This document shows positions 25,594 through 35,830 of a stretch of DNA of 64,000 nucleotides, in pieces. A model generated the notes under the pieces. That model searched no databases. It saw only the letters and a program-made list of their open reading frames with translations, and was not told where the DNA came from. Made by a program: the position numbers and the translations under genes. This DNA is from Mesorhizobium sp. M1E.F.Ca.ET.045.02.1.1 (GTDB taxonomy: Bacteria > Pseudomonadota > Alphaproteobacteria > Rhizobiales > Rhizobiaceae), in assembly GCF_003952485.1 (NCBI RefSeq), contig NZ_CP034447.1, positions 7,082,501 through 7,146,500 of the forward strand, written 5' to 3'. The first letter of the stretch is position 1, and the number at the start of each line of letters is the position of its first letter.

Positions 25594-27105
25594 TCACGTC
25601 GTGCCGTGCAGCGGCCCGCCGGCCACCTGCGCCAGCAGCCGGTCGAGGTCGATATCGGCGTTCCTGTGCTCGCCGACGATCGTGTGTTCCGACATCACCA
25701 GGATGCGGTCGGCAGTCTCCAGCGCCTCGTCGATCTCGGTAACGAAAAGGAGCGTGGCGCGGCCGTCGGCGCTTGCCCTCAGCTTGGCGGCGATGTCGCG
25801 CCTTGCCGAGATGTCGACGCCTTGGAACGGCTCGTCGAGGATGAACAGGCGTGAGGTCTGAGACATCCAGCGCGCCACCATCACCTTCTGCTGATTGCCG
25901 CCTGATAATGCCGCAAGCTCGTCCTTCTCGGAGCGGCAGACGATGCCGAGCTCATCGATCTGGCGGCGTGCGGCGGCACGCTCGGCGCGGCGCCTCATGA
26001 CGCTGAAGTCCGACATGCGCTTGAGGAAAGGCAGGCTGATGTTGCGCTCGATGTTGAAGCCGCCGACGATGCCGCTCATCGCGCGGTCCTTGGCGACGAG
26101 GAAGACGCCCGCCGCAATCGCCTCGCGCGCCGATCGCGGCGCATAGGGCTTGCCGTCCATGTGCATGGTGCCTGCCAGCGGCTCGCGCACGCCGAACAGC
26201 GTCTCGGCCAGCGCCGTCTTGCCGACGCCGACCAGACCGGTGATCGCCACCACCTCGCCGGCGCCGAGCGTCATCGAGATCGGTTTGGCGCCATGCGCCA
26301 ATTGCAGGCCTTCGGCGGTGAAGACCGCGCGCGCCGAATTTCTGGCGACGACCCGGTCGAGAAGGATCTTGCGGCCGAGCATGGCGTTGACCGCGCCTTC
26401 ATAGTCTAGCGGCTTTTGGTCGAAGACACCGGAGATGACGCCGTCGCGCATCGAGACGATACGGTCGGCAAGCCGCCGGATGTCGGACATGCGGTGCGAG
26501 ATGTAGAGGATGGCGACACCATGCCCGCGCAGCCGGTCGATCAGCGAAAACAGCCGGTCTGCTTCGGCGCTCGACAGCGACGAGGTCGGCTCGTCGAGGA
26601 TCAGCACCTTAGGCTGGTGCGCCATGGCCCGCGCGATCGCCACCATCTGCCGGTCGGCGAGCGAAAGGTCGGCGACACGCGCCCTGAGATCGATAGCGAG
26701 CCCCATGCGATCGGCGACGGCCCGGGCCTCGGCGCGGACATTGGCGGGCTTGAACAACAGCGACGCGCCCTTGCCGCTCAGCCGGTCGAGCGTCAGGTTG
26801 GTGGCGACGTCGAGATCGGCGACCACCCCGTCATTGATGTTCTGATGCACGGTGACGACGCCGGCGCGGATGGCTTCCGCCGGCGTGCCGGGATCGAAGG
26901 CCCGGCCGGCGAGCCGCATCGTGCCGCCGTCGCGCGAATAGACGCCGCTGACGATCTTGACCAGCGTGGACTTGCCGGCGCCGTTGGCGCCCATCAGCAC
27001 GGTGACCTCGCCCGCAAACAACTCAATCGAGATGCCGCCAAGCACCTCGTTCTGGCCGAAGGATTTCCTCAGACCCTCCACACGGAACACGGCATCTGCG
27101 CCCAT
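25594..27105 (-). CDS. ABC importer ATPase (RbsA-type, two nucleotide-binding domains)
   Basis: 503 residues from ATG 27105, preceded by GGGAGG. Domain 1 has Walker A GANGAGKST, a signature LSLADRQ and Walker B VLILDEPTSSL. Domain 2 has GLVGVGKTAL, the canonical signature LSGGNQQKV and LFILDEPFQGVD. The fused tandem design is typical of ribose/xylose-class importers. It is the first gene of the three-gene unit and is divergent from mtnK across a 138-base intergenic region with facing promoters. Confidence 0.9.
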   Translation of the reverse strand: MGADAVFRVEGLRKSFGQNEVLGGISIELFAGEVTVLMGANGAGKSTLVKIVSGVYSRDGGTMRLAGRAFDPGTPAEAIRAGVVTVHQNINDGVVADLDVATNLTLDRLSGKGASLLFKPANVRAEARAVADRMGLAIDLRARVADLSLADRQMVAIARAMAHQPKVLILDEPTSSLSSAEADRLFSLIDRLRGHGVAILYISHRMSDIRRLADRIVSMRDGVISGVFDQKPLDYEGAVNAMLGRKILLDRVVARNSARAVFTAEGLQLAHGAKPISMTLGAGEVVAITGLVGVGKTALAETLFGVREPLAGTMHMDGKPYAPRSAREAIAAGVFLVAKDRAMSGIVGGFNIERNISLPFLKRMSDFSVMRRRAERAAARRQIDELGIVCRSEKDELAALSGGNQQKVMVARWMSQTSRLFILDEPFQGVDISARRDIAAKLRASADGRATLLFVTEIDEALETADRILVMSEHTIVGEHRNADIDLDRLLAQVAGGPLHGTT

Positions 27106-27125
27106 TCGTTCCTCCCTGACCCGTG

Positions 27126-27188
27126 ACGCTATGGACTCATTCGTCAATTGTCAACACGATTGACATTTGCCAGAGCGCTTCCTAGCTT
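27126..27188. promoter_or_regulatory. Back-to-back promoters with a shared operator between the ABC unit and mtnK
   Basis: TGTCAA (27149-27154) and TTGACA (27160-27165) form an inverted repeat whose two arms are the -35 boxes of opposite promoters. Plus strand: TTGACA, 17 bases, TAGCTT (27183-27188). Minus strand: TTGACA, 17 bases, TAGCGT (27131-27126). One protein on the 17-base palindrome could control both directions. Confidence 0.65.
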
Positions 27189-27243
27189 GGCCCCGCCGCC
27201 GTGGCTCCGCTATCGTCGAAACCCACGAGCAGGAGGGGAGAGA

Positions 27244-28512
27244 ATGACCGGGAAGTTTGAAGCATTGTCGGTGGAGACGCTGCCGAAGCGCCTTGGCGAG
27301 ACCACGGCGCTGACCGAGCGCATCGGCAACGATGCCAGCCACTGGAAGGTACGCGAGGTCGGCGACGGCAATTTGAACCTCGTCTTCATCGTCGAGGGAG
27401 ATCACGGCGCAGCGGTGGTGAAGCAGGCGCTGCCCTATGTGCGGCTGGTCGGCGACAGCTGGCCGCTGCCCTTGAAGCGCTCCTTCTTCGAATATCATGC
27501 GCTGACCAGGCAGGAGGCACGCGCGCCGGGCTCGGTGCCGGCGATCTACCATTTCGACGAAATCCAGGCGCTGATCGTCATGGAGTATCTGGCGCCGCCG
27601 CACGTCATCCTGCGCCGCGCGCTGATCGATGGCCGCGAGCTGCCGAACATCGCACGCGACATCGGCCTGTTCATGGCCCGCACGCTGTTCCGCGGCTCGG
27701 ACCTGTCGATGGTGACCAGAGAGCGCAAGGCCGACCTCGCTTTATTCGCCGACAATGTCGAGCTCTGCGACATCACCGAGAACCTTGTGTTCTCCGATCC
27801 ATATTTCGACGCCGAGATGAACCGGCACACCAGTCCGCAGCTCGACGGACTGGTGGCCGAATTGCGCGCCGACCGCGACCTCAAGGTCGAGGCGCAGCGG
27901 CTAAAACATTCCTTCGCCGCCAATGCCGAGACGCTGCTGCATGGCGACCTGCATTCCGGCTCGATCATGGTCACCGACAGCGAGACCCGGATGATCGATC
28001 CAGAGTTCGCCTTTTACGGCCCGATCGCCTTCGATGTCGGCATGCTGCTCGCCAATTTCTGGATGGCCTACTTCTCGCAGCGCGGCCATGAGCAGAACGG
28101 CGGCCGCGACTCGATGCGCGCCTATCTGCTCAAGGTCACGGCCGAGACCTGGGCCGTGTTCCGCGCCGAGTTCTCGCATCTGTGGCGCACCGAGCGCACC
28201 GGCATGCTCTACCAGAAGAGCCTGTTCGAGGATCAGGGCGACCTCTTGGGTTCCGAGCAGGCGCTCGACCACATGCTTTCCGGCATCTGGACCGATTTGC
28301 TCGGCTTCGCCGGCATCGAGGTGCATCGACGCATCCTCGGCCTCGCCCACAATGCCGATTTCGAGACCATTGCCGATGAAAACCTGCGCGCCAGATGTGA
28401 GGCCAAGGCGCTGCGCTTCGGCCGCCACATCGCCGTCAACCGGCGTCAGATCCACAGCATCGACGAGGTCAACACTCTGGCCGCGCTGATCGAACAGGAG
28501 AGCAGAATTTGA
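27244..28512 (+). CDS. mtnK: S-methyl-5-thioribose kinase
   Basis: This 422-residue kinase phosphorylates 5-methylthioribose to its 1-phosphate in methionine salvage. It has the aminoglycoside-phosphotransferase fold. [17 protein letters not shown] is the nucleotide-binding loop, and [11 protein letters not shown] holds the catalytic Asp. [19 protein letters not shown] holds the metal-binding DxE region typical of MtnK. The ATG at 27244 follows GGGGAG; an earlier frame start would run through the promoter. Its stop overlaps the start of mtnA. The divergent importer suggests that substrate is taken up from outside. Confidence 0.92.
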   Translation: MTGKFEALSVETLPKRLGETTALTERIGNDASHWKVREVGDGNLNLVFIVEGDHGAAVVKQALPYVRLVGDSWPLPLKRSFFEYHALTRQEARAPGSVPAIYHFDEIQALIVMEYLAPPHVILRRALIDGRELPNIARDIGLFMARTLFRGSDLSMVTRERKADLALFADNVELCDITENLVFSDPYFDAEMNRHTSPQLDGLVAELRADRDLKVEAQRLKHSFAANAETLLHGDLHSGSIMVTDSETRMIDPEFAFYGPIAFDVGMLLANFWMAYFSQRGHEQNGGRDSMRAYLLKVTAETWAVFRAEFSHLWRTERTGMLYQKSLFEDQGDLLGSEQALDHMLSGIWTDLLGFAGIEVHRRILGLAHNADFETIADENLRARCEAKALRFGRHIAVNRRQIHSIDEVNTLAALIEQESRI

Positions 28513-29603
28513 ACGTCGGCGAACGCCACTACCGCACCATCTGGCTGAGCGACGACAAGCGCTCGGTCGAGATCATCGACCAGCGCTGGCTGCCGCATGA
28601 ATTCCGCATCGAGACGATCGGAACCGTCGCCGGCATCGCCACCGCGATCCGCGACATGTGGGTGCGCGGCGCGCCGCTGATCGGCGTCACCGCCGCCTAT
28701 GGCGTCGCCATCCAGATGAGGGACGATCCGTCCGACGAAGCGCTCGATGCGGTGTGGGAGACGCTGCACAAGACGCGGCCGACGGCGATCAATCTGCGCT
28801 GGGCGCTGGACGAGATGCGGCGGTTTCTCAAGCCGTTGGCGCCGGGAGAGCGCGCCGCGGCCGCATACCGGCGCGCCGCCGAGATCGCCGACGAGGATGT
28901 CGGGCTCAACCGCGCCATCGGCGAGAACGGGCTTGCCATCATCAGGCAAATCGCGGCGCGCAAGAAGCCCGGCGAGGCGGTCAACATCCTCACCCATTGC
29001 AATGCCGGCTGGCTGGCGACGGTCGACTACGGCACCGCGACGGCCCCGATCTATCTGGCGACCGAAGCCGGCATTCCGGTGCATGTCTATGTCGACGAGA
29101 CCAGGCCGCGCAACCAGGGCGCCCAACTGACCGCCTGGGAGATGGCCGGCCATGGCGTGCCGCACACGCTGATCGTGGACAATGCCGGCGGCCATTTGAT
29201 GCAGCATGGCGACATCGACATGGTGATCGTCGGCACCGACCGCACCACCGCCAATGGCGACGTCTGCAACAAGATCGGCACCTATCTCAAGGCGCTCGCT
29301 GCCGCCGACAACGACGTGCCCTTCTATGTCGCGCTCCCCTCGCCCACCATCGACTGGACCGTGGCCGACGGGCTTGCCGAAATCCCGATCGAAGAGCGCG
29401 CGAGTGACGAGGTTTCGCTGGTCTGGGGCAAGACGGCGGACGGCAAGATCGCGCAGGTGCGCGTCTCGCCCGACGCGACGCCGGCCGCAAATCCCGCCTT
29501 CGACGTGACGCCGGCGCGGCTGGTCACCGGGCTGATCACCGAGCGCGGCGTGGCGAAGGCCTCGCGCGAGGGGCTGAAGGCGATGTTTCCGGAGCGGGGG
29601 TAA
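28509..29603 (+). CDS. mtnA: S-methyl-5-thioribose-1-phosphate isomerase
   Basis: Converts methylthioribose-1-phosphate to methylthioribulose-1-phosphate. 364 residues of the eIF2B-related isomerase family. [19 protein letters not shown] is the N-terminal signature, [16 protein letters not shown] carries the active-site Cys, and [23 protein letters not shown] carries the active-site Asp. It starts at TTG 28509, overlapping the TGA of mtnK by three bases, with AGGAG upstream, so translation is coupled. The later salvage genes (dehydratase, enolase-phosphatase, dioxygenase) are not here; a large repeat follows. Confidence 0.92.
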   Translation: MNVGERHYRTIWLSDDKRSVEIIDQRWLPHEFRIETIGTVAGIATAIRDMWVRGAPLIGVTAAYGVAIQMRDDPSDEALDAVWETLHKTRPTAINLRWALDEMRRFLKPLAPGERAAAAYRRAAEIADEDVGLNRAIGENGLAIIRQIAARKKPGEAVNILTHCNAGWLATVDYGTATAPIYLATEAGIPVHVYVDETRPRNQGAQLTAWEMAGHGVPHTLIVDNAGGHLMQHGDIDMVIVGTDRTTANGDVCNKIGTYLKALAAADNDVPFYVALPSPTIDWTVADGLAEIPIEERASDEVSLVWGKTADGKIAQVRVSPDATPAANPAFDVTPARLVTGLITERGVAKASREGLKAMFPERG

Positions 29604-29885
29604 TCTCCCCCCCTCGAGGGGGAGATGTCGCCGAAGGCGACAGAGGGGGGCGCTGTCCCGCCAGCATTTCAATACCTGGGTTCCTCGCCCCCGCCAAAGG
29701 CGGGGAGAGGTGGCCGCGAAGCGGACGGAGAGGGGGCCTTCGTAGGGCGCTCCCCTCTCCGTCTCGGCTTCGCCGAGCCACCTCTCCCCCACATTCGTGG
29801 GGGCGAGGAACCTTGATCCTGCAGCGCCGCGATCCTTCGCGCCCCCCTCTGCCCTGCCGGCCATCTCCCCCCAAGGGGGAGATCG
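29604..29885. repeat. Nested intergenic mosaic repeats
   Basis: An outer GC-rich unit begins with CTCGAGGGGGAGATGTCGCC and closes near ATCTCCCCCCAAGGGGGAG. A second unit with 14-base inverted ends GGTTCCTCGCCCCC (29679-29692) and its complement (29799-29812) sits inside it. One repeat seems to have inserted into another. Together they fill the 344-base gap between mtnA and the FMN riboswitch; no gene is seen. Confidence 0.65.
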
Positions 29886-29910
29886 CAGCTCCGGCGACGG
29901 CGACAATTGA

Positions 29911-30633
<723 letters not shown>

Positions 30634-30673
30634 GCCCGACCGGTGCGCCAGAACTAAACCGATTTGGATTTCA

Positions 30674-30700
30674 GGACCGCAACGAGAGTGGTTGCGGTCC
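30674..30700. terminator. Stem-loop between ribH2 and the aldolase gene
   Basis: GGACCGCAAC (30674-30683) and GTTGCGGTCC (30691-30700) pair perfectly around a 7-base loop, with weaker extension outward (GGATTTC with GAAATCC). There is no T-run. It could be the 3' hairpin of ribH2 or part of the aldolase leader. Confidence 0.5.
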
Positions 30701-30786
30701 GTCGGAAATCCGGCCAGAAGCAAGTGGTTGGGCCTGGCCTGACCATTGGTAAATCCCGCCTGCAACCAAATACAGGAGACTATTGG

Positions 30787-31851
30787 GTGGCTCGCATCAC
30801 ACTGAGACAATTGCTCGACCATGCCGCCGAACACGGCTATGGCGTGCCTGCCTTCAACATGAACAACATGGAACAGGGGCTCGCCATCATGGAGGCGGCC
30901 GAGGAGACCAAGTCGCCGGTCATCCTGCAGGCCAGCCGTGGCGCCCGCGCCTACGCCAATGACGTGGTGCTGGCCAAGCTGATCGACGCGCTGGTCGAAA
31001 TCCACCCCGACATTCCGGTCTGCATGCATCTCGACCACGGCAACAACGAAGCGACCTGCGTTACCGCGATCCAGTACGGCTTCACCTCGGTGATGATGGA
31101 CGGCTCGCTGAAGGAAGACGGCAAGTCGCCGGCCGACTATGCCTATAATTCCGGCATCACCCGGCGCGTCGTCGACATGGCGCATTGGGGCGGCGTCTCG
31201 GTGGAAGGCGAGATCGGCGTGCTCGGCTCACTGGAAAGCGGCGGCGGCGAGCAGGAAGACGGCCACGGCGTCGAAGGCGCGATCAGCCACGACCAGTTGC
31301 TCACCGACCCGGTGCAGGCCGAGCAATTCGTGCGCGACACCCATGTCGACGCGCTGGCGGTGGCCATGGGCACCAGCCACGGCGCCTATAAATTCTCACG
31401 CAAGCCGGACGGCGCGGTGTTGGCGATGAATGTGATCGAAGAGATCCACCGCCGTCTGCCCAACATGCATCTCGTCATGCACGGCTCGTCCTCCGTGCCG
31501 GAGGAGTTGCAGGAGATCATCAACAAGTATGGCGGCCAGATGAAGCCGACCTGGGGCGTGCCGGTGGAAGAGATCCAGCGCGGCATCAAGCATGGCGTGC
31601 GCAAGATCAACATCGACACCGACAACCGCATGGCGCTGACCGGCGCGATCCGCAAGGTGCTGACCGAGAACCCTAGCGAGTTCGATCCGCGCAAATATCT
31701 GACGCCGGCCATGGCGGCGATGAAGAAGCTCTGCAAGGAGCGCTTCGAGCAGTTCGGCACCGCCGGCAATGCGCCGAAGATCAAGCCGATCCCGTTGTCG
31801 GACATGGCCAAGCGCTACAAGTCAGGCAGCCTCGACCCGAAATTCGGCTGA
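30787..31851 (+). CDS. Class II fructose-1,6-bisphosphate aldolase (CbbA subtype)
   Basis: A zinc aldolase of glycolysis, gluconeogenesis or the Calvin cycle, 354 residues from GTG 30787 with AGGAG nine bases upstream. [21 protein letters not shown] is the typical N-terminus. CMHLDHGNN carries the zinc histidine and the catalytic Asp. [44 protein letters not shown] and [11 protein letters not shown] are all standard. The length and the EQEDG insertion fit the Calvin-cycle subtype. It is monocistronic; the next gene lies 155 bases away. Confidence 0.93.
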   Translation: MARITLRQLLDHAAEHGYGVPAFNMNNMEQGLAIMEAAEETKSPVILQASRGARAYANDVVLAKLIDALVEIHPDIPVCMHLDHGNNEATCVTAIQYGFTSVMMDGSLKEDGKSPADYAYNSGITRRVVDMAHWGGVSVEGEIGVLGSLESGGGEQEDGHGVEGAISHDQLLTDPVQAEQFVRDTHVDALAVAMGTSHGAYKFSRKPDGAVLAMNVIEEIHRRLPNMHLVMHGSSSVPEELQEIINKYGGQMKPTWGVPVEEIQRGIKHGVRKINIDTDNRMALTGAIRKVLTENPSEFDPRKYLTPAMAAMKKLCKERFEQFGTAGNAPKIKPIPLSDMAKRYKSGSLDPKFG

Positions 31852-32006
31852 AAGCCGGGAATTTTGCCGGCCGCGTTGTGGCCGGTCGACGGCGGGAGTG
31901 CTTGCCGCTCCCGCCGGCATTGCCGCCAAGTTCGGCGGAACTTCATGCCAGCAGATCGGTTCCTGTTCCGACACCTCCCGTGCCACCCGCAGGGAAGGAG
32001 CAGATC

Positions 32007-32165
32007 ATGAGCAAGGACCGCGACAGGCAAGGCCCGGTCTTTTCCGGCCAGGATGCGCGGCAGGGCGAAATCATCCTGCGCACGCGCGCGAGGCGCATCA
32101 TCTTCATCGCCGGACTGGTCGGCATCGTCGTGCTGGCACTGGTGCTGAGCATCGCCATTCGGTGA
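32007..32165 (+). CDS. 52-residue single-pass membrane peptide
   Basis: Starts MSKDRDRQGPVFSGQDARQG with a near-perfect AAGGAG ribosome site. A charged N-terminal half (RTRARR) is followed by one transmembrane helix, IIFIAGLVGIVVLALVLSI, and a short tail. The positive-inside rule predicts a cytoplasmic N-terminus. Small proteins of this pattern recur in rhizobia, usually without function. The good ribosome site and helix argue that it is real. Confidence 0.65.
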   Translation: MSKDRDRQGPVFSGQDARQGEIILRTRARRIIFIAGLVGIVVLALVLSIAIR

Positions 32166-32279
32166 AGGACCGTTCGCGCCCTATGGGATCGAACGGCGCC
32201 GGCCACGGAACCATCAGCGGCCAACCCAAGTTGAACATTCCAGACGCAACGGAGGGGCGCGCAGGCTGCCCTACGGACG

Positions 32280-33005
32280 ATGTTCGAGCCGCTTTGCTGC
32301 GATATGCCGCTTCACCCGACCTGGCCGGATCTCGTCGCGCGGCTGTTGCTGACGTTGCTCGCAGGCTTCCTCATCGGCTTGAACCGCGAGGCGCGCGGCC
32401 ACTCCGCCGGTTTGCGCACGACCATACTGGTCGGCCTGGCGGCTTGCGTCGCAATGGTCCAGGCCAACATGCTGCTCGATGTGACCGGCAAAGGGCCGGA
32501 CTCCTTCGTGCGCATGGATGTGATGCGCTTTGCGCTCGGCGTGCTCACCGGCGTCGGCTTCATCGGCGGCGGCGCCATCCTGAGGCGCGGCGATCTCGTT
32601 ACCGGCGTCACCACCGCCGCCACGATGTGGATCATGACGATGATCGGGCTCGCCTTCGGCGGCGGCCAGTTCGGCCTCGGCGCGATCGCGACGGTGCTGA
32701 CCCTGGTGACGCTTCAGGCGCTGAAATGGGTCGATCTCAAGATTGCCCGCGACCACAAGGCGGTGCTTTCGGTCTCATGGCCGAAAAACTCGCCACCCGA
32801 CCTCCAGGAAATGGTCCGGCCACTCGGCTACAGCGCGCGTTTCGTCGGTATGGAGCACGATACCGACCGCAACCGCTTCGTATTTTCCTTCGATGTTCAA
32901 TGGAAGCAGCCCGACGCGGTCGAGCCTTCGACCGATGTGCTGGCGGTGATCTCCGAGGACTGTGCGGTCGAGCGCTTCGAGATCGTCGGCGAGAAGCCGT
33001 TCTGA
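32280..33005 (+). CDS. MgtC/SapB-family membrane protein
   Basis: 241 residues. The N-terminal half has four to five helices with the family motifs LLAGFLIGLNREARGHSAGLRT (the RE...G.RT signature) and GVGFIGGGAILRRG. The C-terminal half is a soluble ACT-like domain. MgtC proteins support growth in low magnesium and bind the F1Fo ATPase or other membrane partners in pathogens; the role in soil bacteria is unclear. ATG 32280 is used; ATG 32304 (MPLHPTWPD) is an alternative. Nothing nearby suggests magnesium control. Confidence 0.85.
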   Translation: MFEPLCCDMPLHPTWPDLVARLLLTLLAGFLIGLNREARGHSAGLRTTILVGLAACVAMVQANMLLDVTGKGPDSFVRMDVMRFALGVLTGVGFIGGGAILRRGDLVTGVTTAATMWIMTMIGLAFGGGQFGLGAIATVLTLVTLQALKWVDLKIARDHKAVLSVSWPKNSPPDLQEMVRPLGYSARFVGMEHDTDRNRFVFSFDVQWKQPDAVEPSTDVLAVISEDCAVERFEIVGEKPF

Positions 33006-33022
33006 GTGTCGGGCCGGCAGGC

Positions 33023-33222
33023 TTACTCGGCCGCGCCTGGCGTGTCCGCATCGGCGCGAATGAGCTTGATGTCCGCTCCGGCCGCCCAGGCGCCGATATC
33101 CTCCCGGCGCAGCGCCGCCGCCATCATGTCGGGGAAGTGATCCGGTGTGCAGGCAAAGACCGGAATGCCCAATGCCGCGACCGAACCGGCCATGGACGGA
33201 TCGTAGCCGGGGCGACCCTGGT
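33023..33222 (-). pseudogene. C-terminal remnant of a VWA (CoxE-like) domain protein
   Basis: The last roughly 65 residues (GRPGYDPSMAGSVAALGIPV, then FACTPDHFPDMMAAALRR) resemble the tail of VWA proteins encoded with MoxR ATPases. There is no metal-ion adhesion site or start region. The piece joins directly, out of frame, to the N-terminal piece of a SWIM-type gene, so it is the far end of a deleted cluster. Confidence 0.55.
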
Positions 33223-33363
33223 CTGGCATTCGCCGCAGATGAGCCCCAGTTGCTCGTTCGTCTCGAGGCGGGGCCAGGTCGAGCGCTTGGTCAGCTTGGC
33301 GGCGGCGCCAAGCGAAGCCTGGTCGGGGGCCAAAGCCTCGATTGTTTTCAAATCCAGCTGCAA
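33223..33363 (-). pseudogene. N-terminal remnant of a SWIM zinc-finger family gene
   Basis: The visible protein begins MQLDLKTIEALAPDQASLGA and reaches LICGECQ before the reading frame leaves the family. That is the usual opening of SWIM proteins encoded upstream of MoxR and VWA genes. The zinc-binding SWIM motif itself is gone. Start codon is TTG or lies upstream. It is fused to the VWA remnant at about 33222. Confidence 0.5.
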
Positions 33364-33474
33364 GCCGCCCCTTCATGACCCCCGAAGCATGATGACGCGA
33401 CGATTGATAGCCGTTTGCGGCGCGCTGGTGTAGCTCCCGCCGCCGCAAAGTTTACAGGCTCGATGAACGCGCCC

Positions 33475-34752
33475 TTACATTCCGCGCAAAAACTCGATGA
33501 CCATCGCCGCCGTCCAGGTGAAACGGTCGCCGCCGAGCGGTTCTCCGGTAAGCGGATCGTAATATTCGGCGAAGCCGCTTTCGGTGATCAGGTCGAGGCT
33601 GGAGCGGGTGATGCGCCGGGCGACCTCGGGGTGGCCGGCGGCGAGAAGGCCGTCGGCGATCATGTAGTTGACCACCAGCCAGACCGGTCCGCGCCAGTAG
33701 CGCCTGGCATCGAAGCGCGGGTCGTCGGGATCGTGCGAAGGCACGATGTGACGCGCCTTGCCGGCGAGGCGCTCGACGGTCGCGGCGATCGCGGCGGCGC
33801 GCGCGTTGGGGATGGCGGCGAAAGCCGGCAGCATGCCGCCGACCGAGGCGCTGTCGACGAGCTTTCCGGTGATACGGTCGAGGCAGAGGTATTGGCCATG
33901 CGCGTCGCTCCACAGGCGCTCCATCGCCGCCAGCCCCTTTTCGGCGCGGGCGCGATTGGCATTGGCGATCTCCATTTCGCCAAGCACCTCTGCGAGATCG
34001 GCAAGATCGGCCGCGGCGCGGATCAGGATGGCGTTGAAGCCGGGATCGACGACCTGGAATGGCGAGGCGTCGTGCAGCCTGGCATTGTCCCAACCCAGTT
34101 CCCTGAAATGCTGCACCAGCCAGAGATAGCGGTCGTACTGCGCCTGGGTCGGCCGATGCGCCGGATCGGCGTGCAGGATGTCGCGGCGTGTGTAGGGCTC
34201 GACACCTTCGGTCGGCACGCGCTCGAAGGCTTGGTCCCAATCGATGGAGTTGTCGCGGCCGGACTCCCAGGGGTGGATGATCGCAACCAGCCCCTCCTCC
34301 TTGTGATCGCGGTTTTCGTAGAACCAACGGTGCCAGGCATCGATCCTGGGCAGCAGCCTGCGAGCCCGCTCGGCTGCCAGCTTCTTGTCGCATGCCCGGT
34401 CGAACAGTCGGCGCACGGCGAAGCCGGCGACGGCCGGCTGGGTGATGCCAGAAGTGGCGGTCGGCCGATCGGTGCGCCAGACCTCGGGCCCGGGAAAATA
34501 GCCGTCGTTCCAGACATGGAAGACGATGTGCGGAACCATGCCGTCGGGCCATTGGTGTGCGAACAGCGTTTCGATCTCGGTCCAGGCGCGCGCCTCGTCA
34601 TAGTGGGCGAGGCCAAGCGCCGTCAGGCAGGAATCCCAATTCCACTGGAACGGATAGAGGCCTTTCGTCGGTATGGTGTAGTCGCCGTGGTCGTTTTCCT
34701 TCAGCACCTCGACGGCGCGGGCAATGATGTCTTGGGCGGCGGAGGCTGTCAT
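33475..34752 (-). CDS. GH63/MGH1-like glycoside hydrolase (possible glucosyl- or mannosylglycerate hydrolase)
   Basis: 425 residues from ATG 34752, the last gene of a six-gene importer operon. An (alpha/alpha)6 barrel is suggested by YPFQWNWDSCLTALGLA and PWESGRDNSIDWD, with Asp167 the probable general acid. YWRGPVWLVVNYMIADGL and FAEYYDPLTGEPLGGDRF carry the probable catalytic Glu. This matches clan GH-G enzymes such as mannosylglycerate and glucosylglycerate hydrolases in size (about 420-450 residues) and motif order. No signal peptide is seen, so it acts on imported substrate in the cytoplasm. The exact glycoside is not proven. Confidence 0.75.
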   Translation of the reverse strand: MTASAAQDIIARAVEVLKENDHGDYTIPTKGLYPFQWNWDSCLTALGLAHYDEARAWTEIETLFAHQWPDGMVPHIVFHVWNDGYFPGPEVWRTDRPTATSGITQPAVAGFAVRRLFDRACDKKLAAERARRLLPRIDAWHRWFYENRDHKEEGLVAIIHPWESGRDNSIDWDQAFERVPTEGVEPYTRRDILHADPAHRPTQAQYDRYLWLVQHFRELGWDNARLHDASPFQVVDPGFNAILIRAAADLADLAEVLGEMEIANANRARAEKGLAAMERLWSDAHGQYLCLDRITGKLVDSASVGGMLPAFAAIPNARAAAIAATVERLAGKARHIVPSHDPDDPRFDARRYWRGPVWLVVNYMIADGLLAAGHPEVARRITRSSLDLITESGFAEYYDPLTGEPLGGDRFTWTAAMVIEFLRGM

Positions 34753-34768
34753 GGCGGCTCGAGGTCTT

Positions 34769-35809
34769 TCAGAGGGCGTTGGTGGTTTCTGGATCGAACC
34801 AGCGGATGCGGTCGGGCTTGGGGGCGAGCCGCAGGCGGTCGCCCACGGCAACGGTGGCGCTGGAGTCCAGCACCGCGCGAAACAGGCCGCCTTCGACGTC
34901 GCAAGTGACCAGCGTGTGCGGTCCGAGCGGCTCGATGACGCGCACGGTGGCCTGCAACCCGTTGTCACCGGCGTCGACATCCTCGGGCCGGATGGCGAAT
35001 TCGATTTTTCGCTTGTCCGATTTCGGGCCGGGCAGCGTCAGCCCGGCTACGCTCCAGCTTCCATTCGCGGCTTTGGACGCAGGCAGGAAATTCATCGGCG
35101 GGTTGCCGATGAAGGAGCCGACGAAGCGCGCGGCCGGATTGCGGTAGACCTCGACCGGCGACGCCGCCTGGACGATGCGGCCCTGATGCATGACGGCGAT
35201 ACGATCGGCGAGGCTCATCGCCTCGACCTGGTCATGGGTGACATAGATGGTCGTGGTCTTCGAGGCCGCGAGCACGCCTTTTAGCTCGGCCCGCATCTCC
35301 AGCCTGAGCAGCGCGTCGAGGTTGGACAGCGGCTCGTCCATCAGGATGACGTCCGGCTCCATGGCGAGTGCCCGGGCGACGGCGACGCGCTGGCGCTGGC
35401 CGCCGGAAAGCTGGCCCGAGTAGCGCTTCAAAAGCTGCTCGATATGCATCAGTTCGGCGGTGCGATTGACGCGGCGCTCGACATCGGCCTGCGGCAGCTT
35501 CTTCATGCGCAGGCCGAAGGCGATGTTCTCGAACACCGTCAGATGCGGGAAGACGGCATAGTTCTGGAACACCATGGCGATGCCGCGGTCGCGCGGCGGC
35601 AGATGGTCGACGCGGCGGCCGTCGATCCAGACCTCGCCCTGGCTGGGCGTCTCCAGCCCGGCGACGATCCTGAGCAGCGTGGTCTTGCCGCAGCCGGAAG
35701 CGCCGAGCAGCACCATGAATTCCTGGTCGGCGACGGCGAGGTCGACCTGATGCAGCGCGGTGAAGCCGCCGAAGCGCTTGGCCACTCCCTTGATGGCGAT
35801 TTCAGCCAT
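34769..35809 (-). CDS. ABC sugar importer ATPase (UgpC/MsmK type)
   Basis: 346 residues. Walker A GASGCGKTTLL, Q-loop FQNYAVFPHLTVFENI, signature LSGGQRQRVAVARAL, Walker B VILMDEPLSNLDA and the switch histidine in IYVTHDQVEA are all intact. The C-terminal OB-fold regulatory part (FAIRPEDVDAGDNG) is typical of MalK-like proteins. It follows two permease genes and precedes the glycosidase by 16 bases, so it powers this operon's importer. Confidence 0.92.
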   Translation of the reverse strand: MAEIAIKGVAKRFGGFTALHQVDLAVADQEFMVLLGASGCGKTTLLRIVAGLETPSQGEVWIDGRRVDHLPPRDRGIAMVFQNYAVFPHLTVFENIAFGLRMKKLPQADVERRVNRTAELMHIEQLLKRYSGQLSGGQRQRVAVARALAMEPDVILMDEPLSNLDALLRLEMRAELKGVLAASKTTTIYVTHDQVEAMSLADRIAVMHQGRIVQAASPVEVYRNPAARFVGSFIGNPPMNFLPASKAANGSWSVAGLTLPGPKSDKRKIEFAIRPEDVDAGDNGLQATVRVIEPLGPHTLVTCDVEGGLFRAVLDSSATVAVGDRLRLAPKPDRIRWFDPETTNAL

Positions 35810-35830
35810 GAGCGTTCTTCCTCTCGCGCG

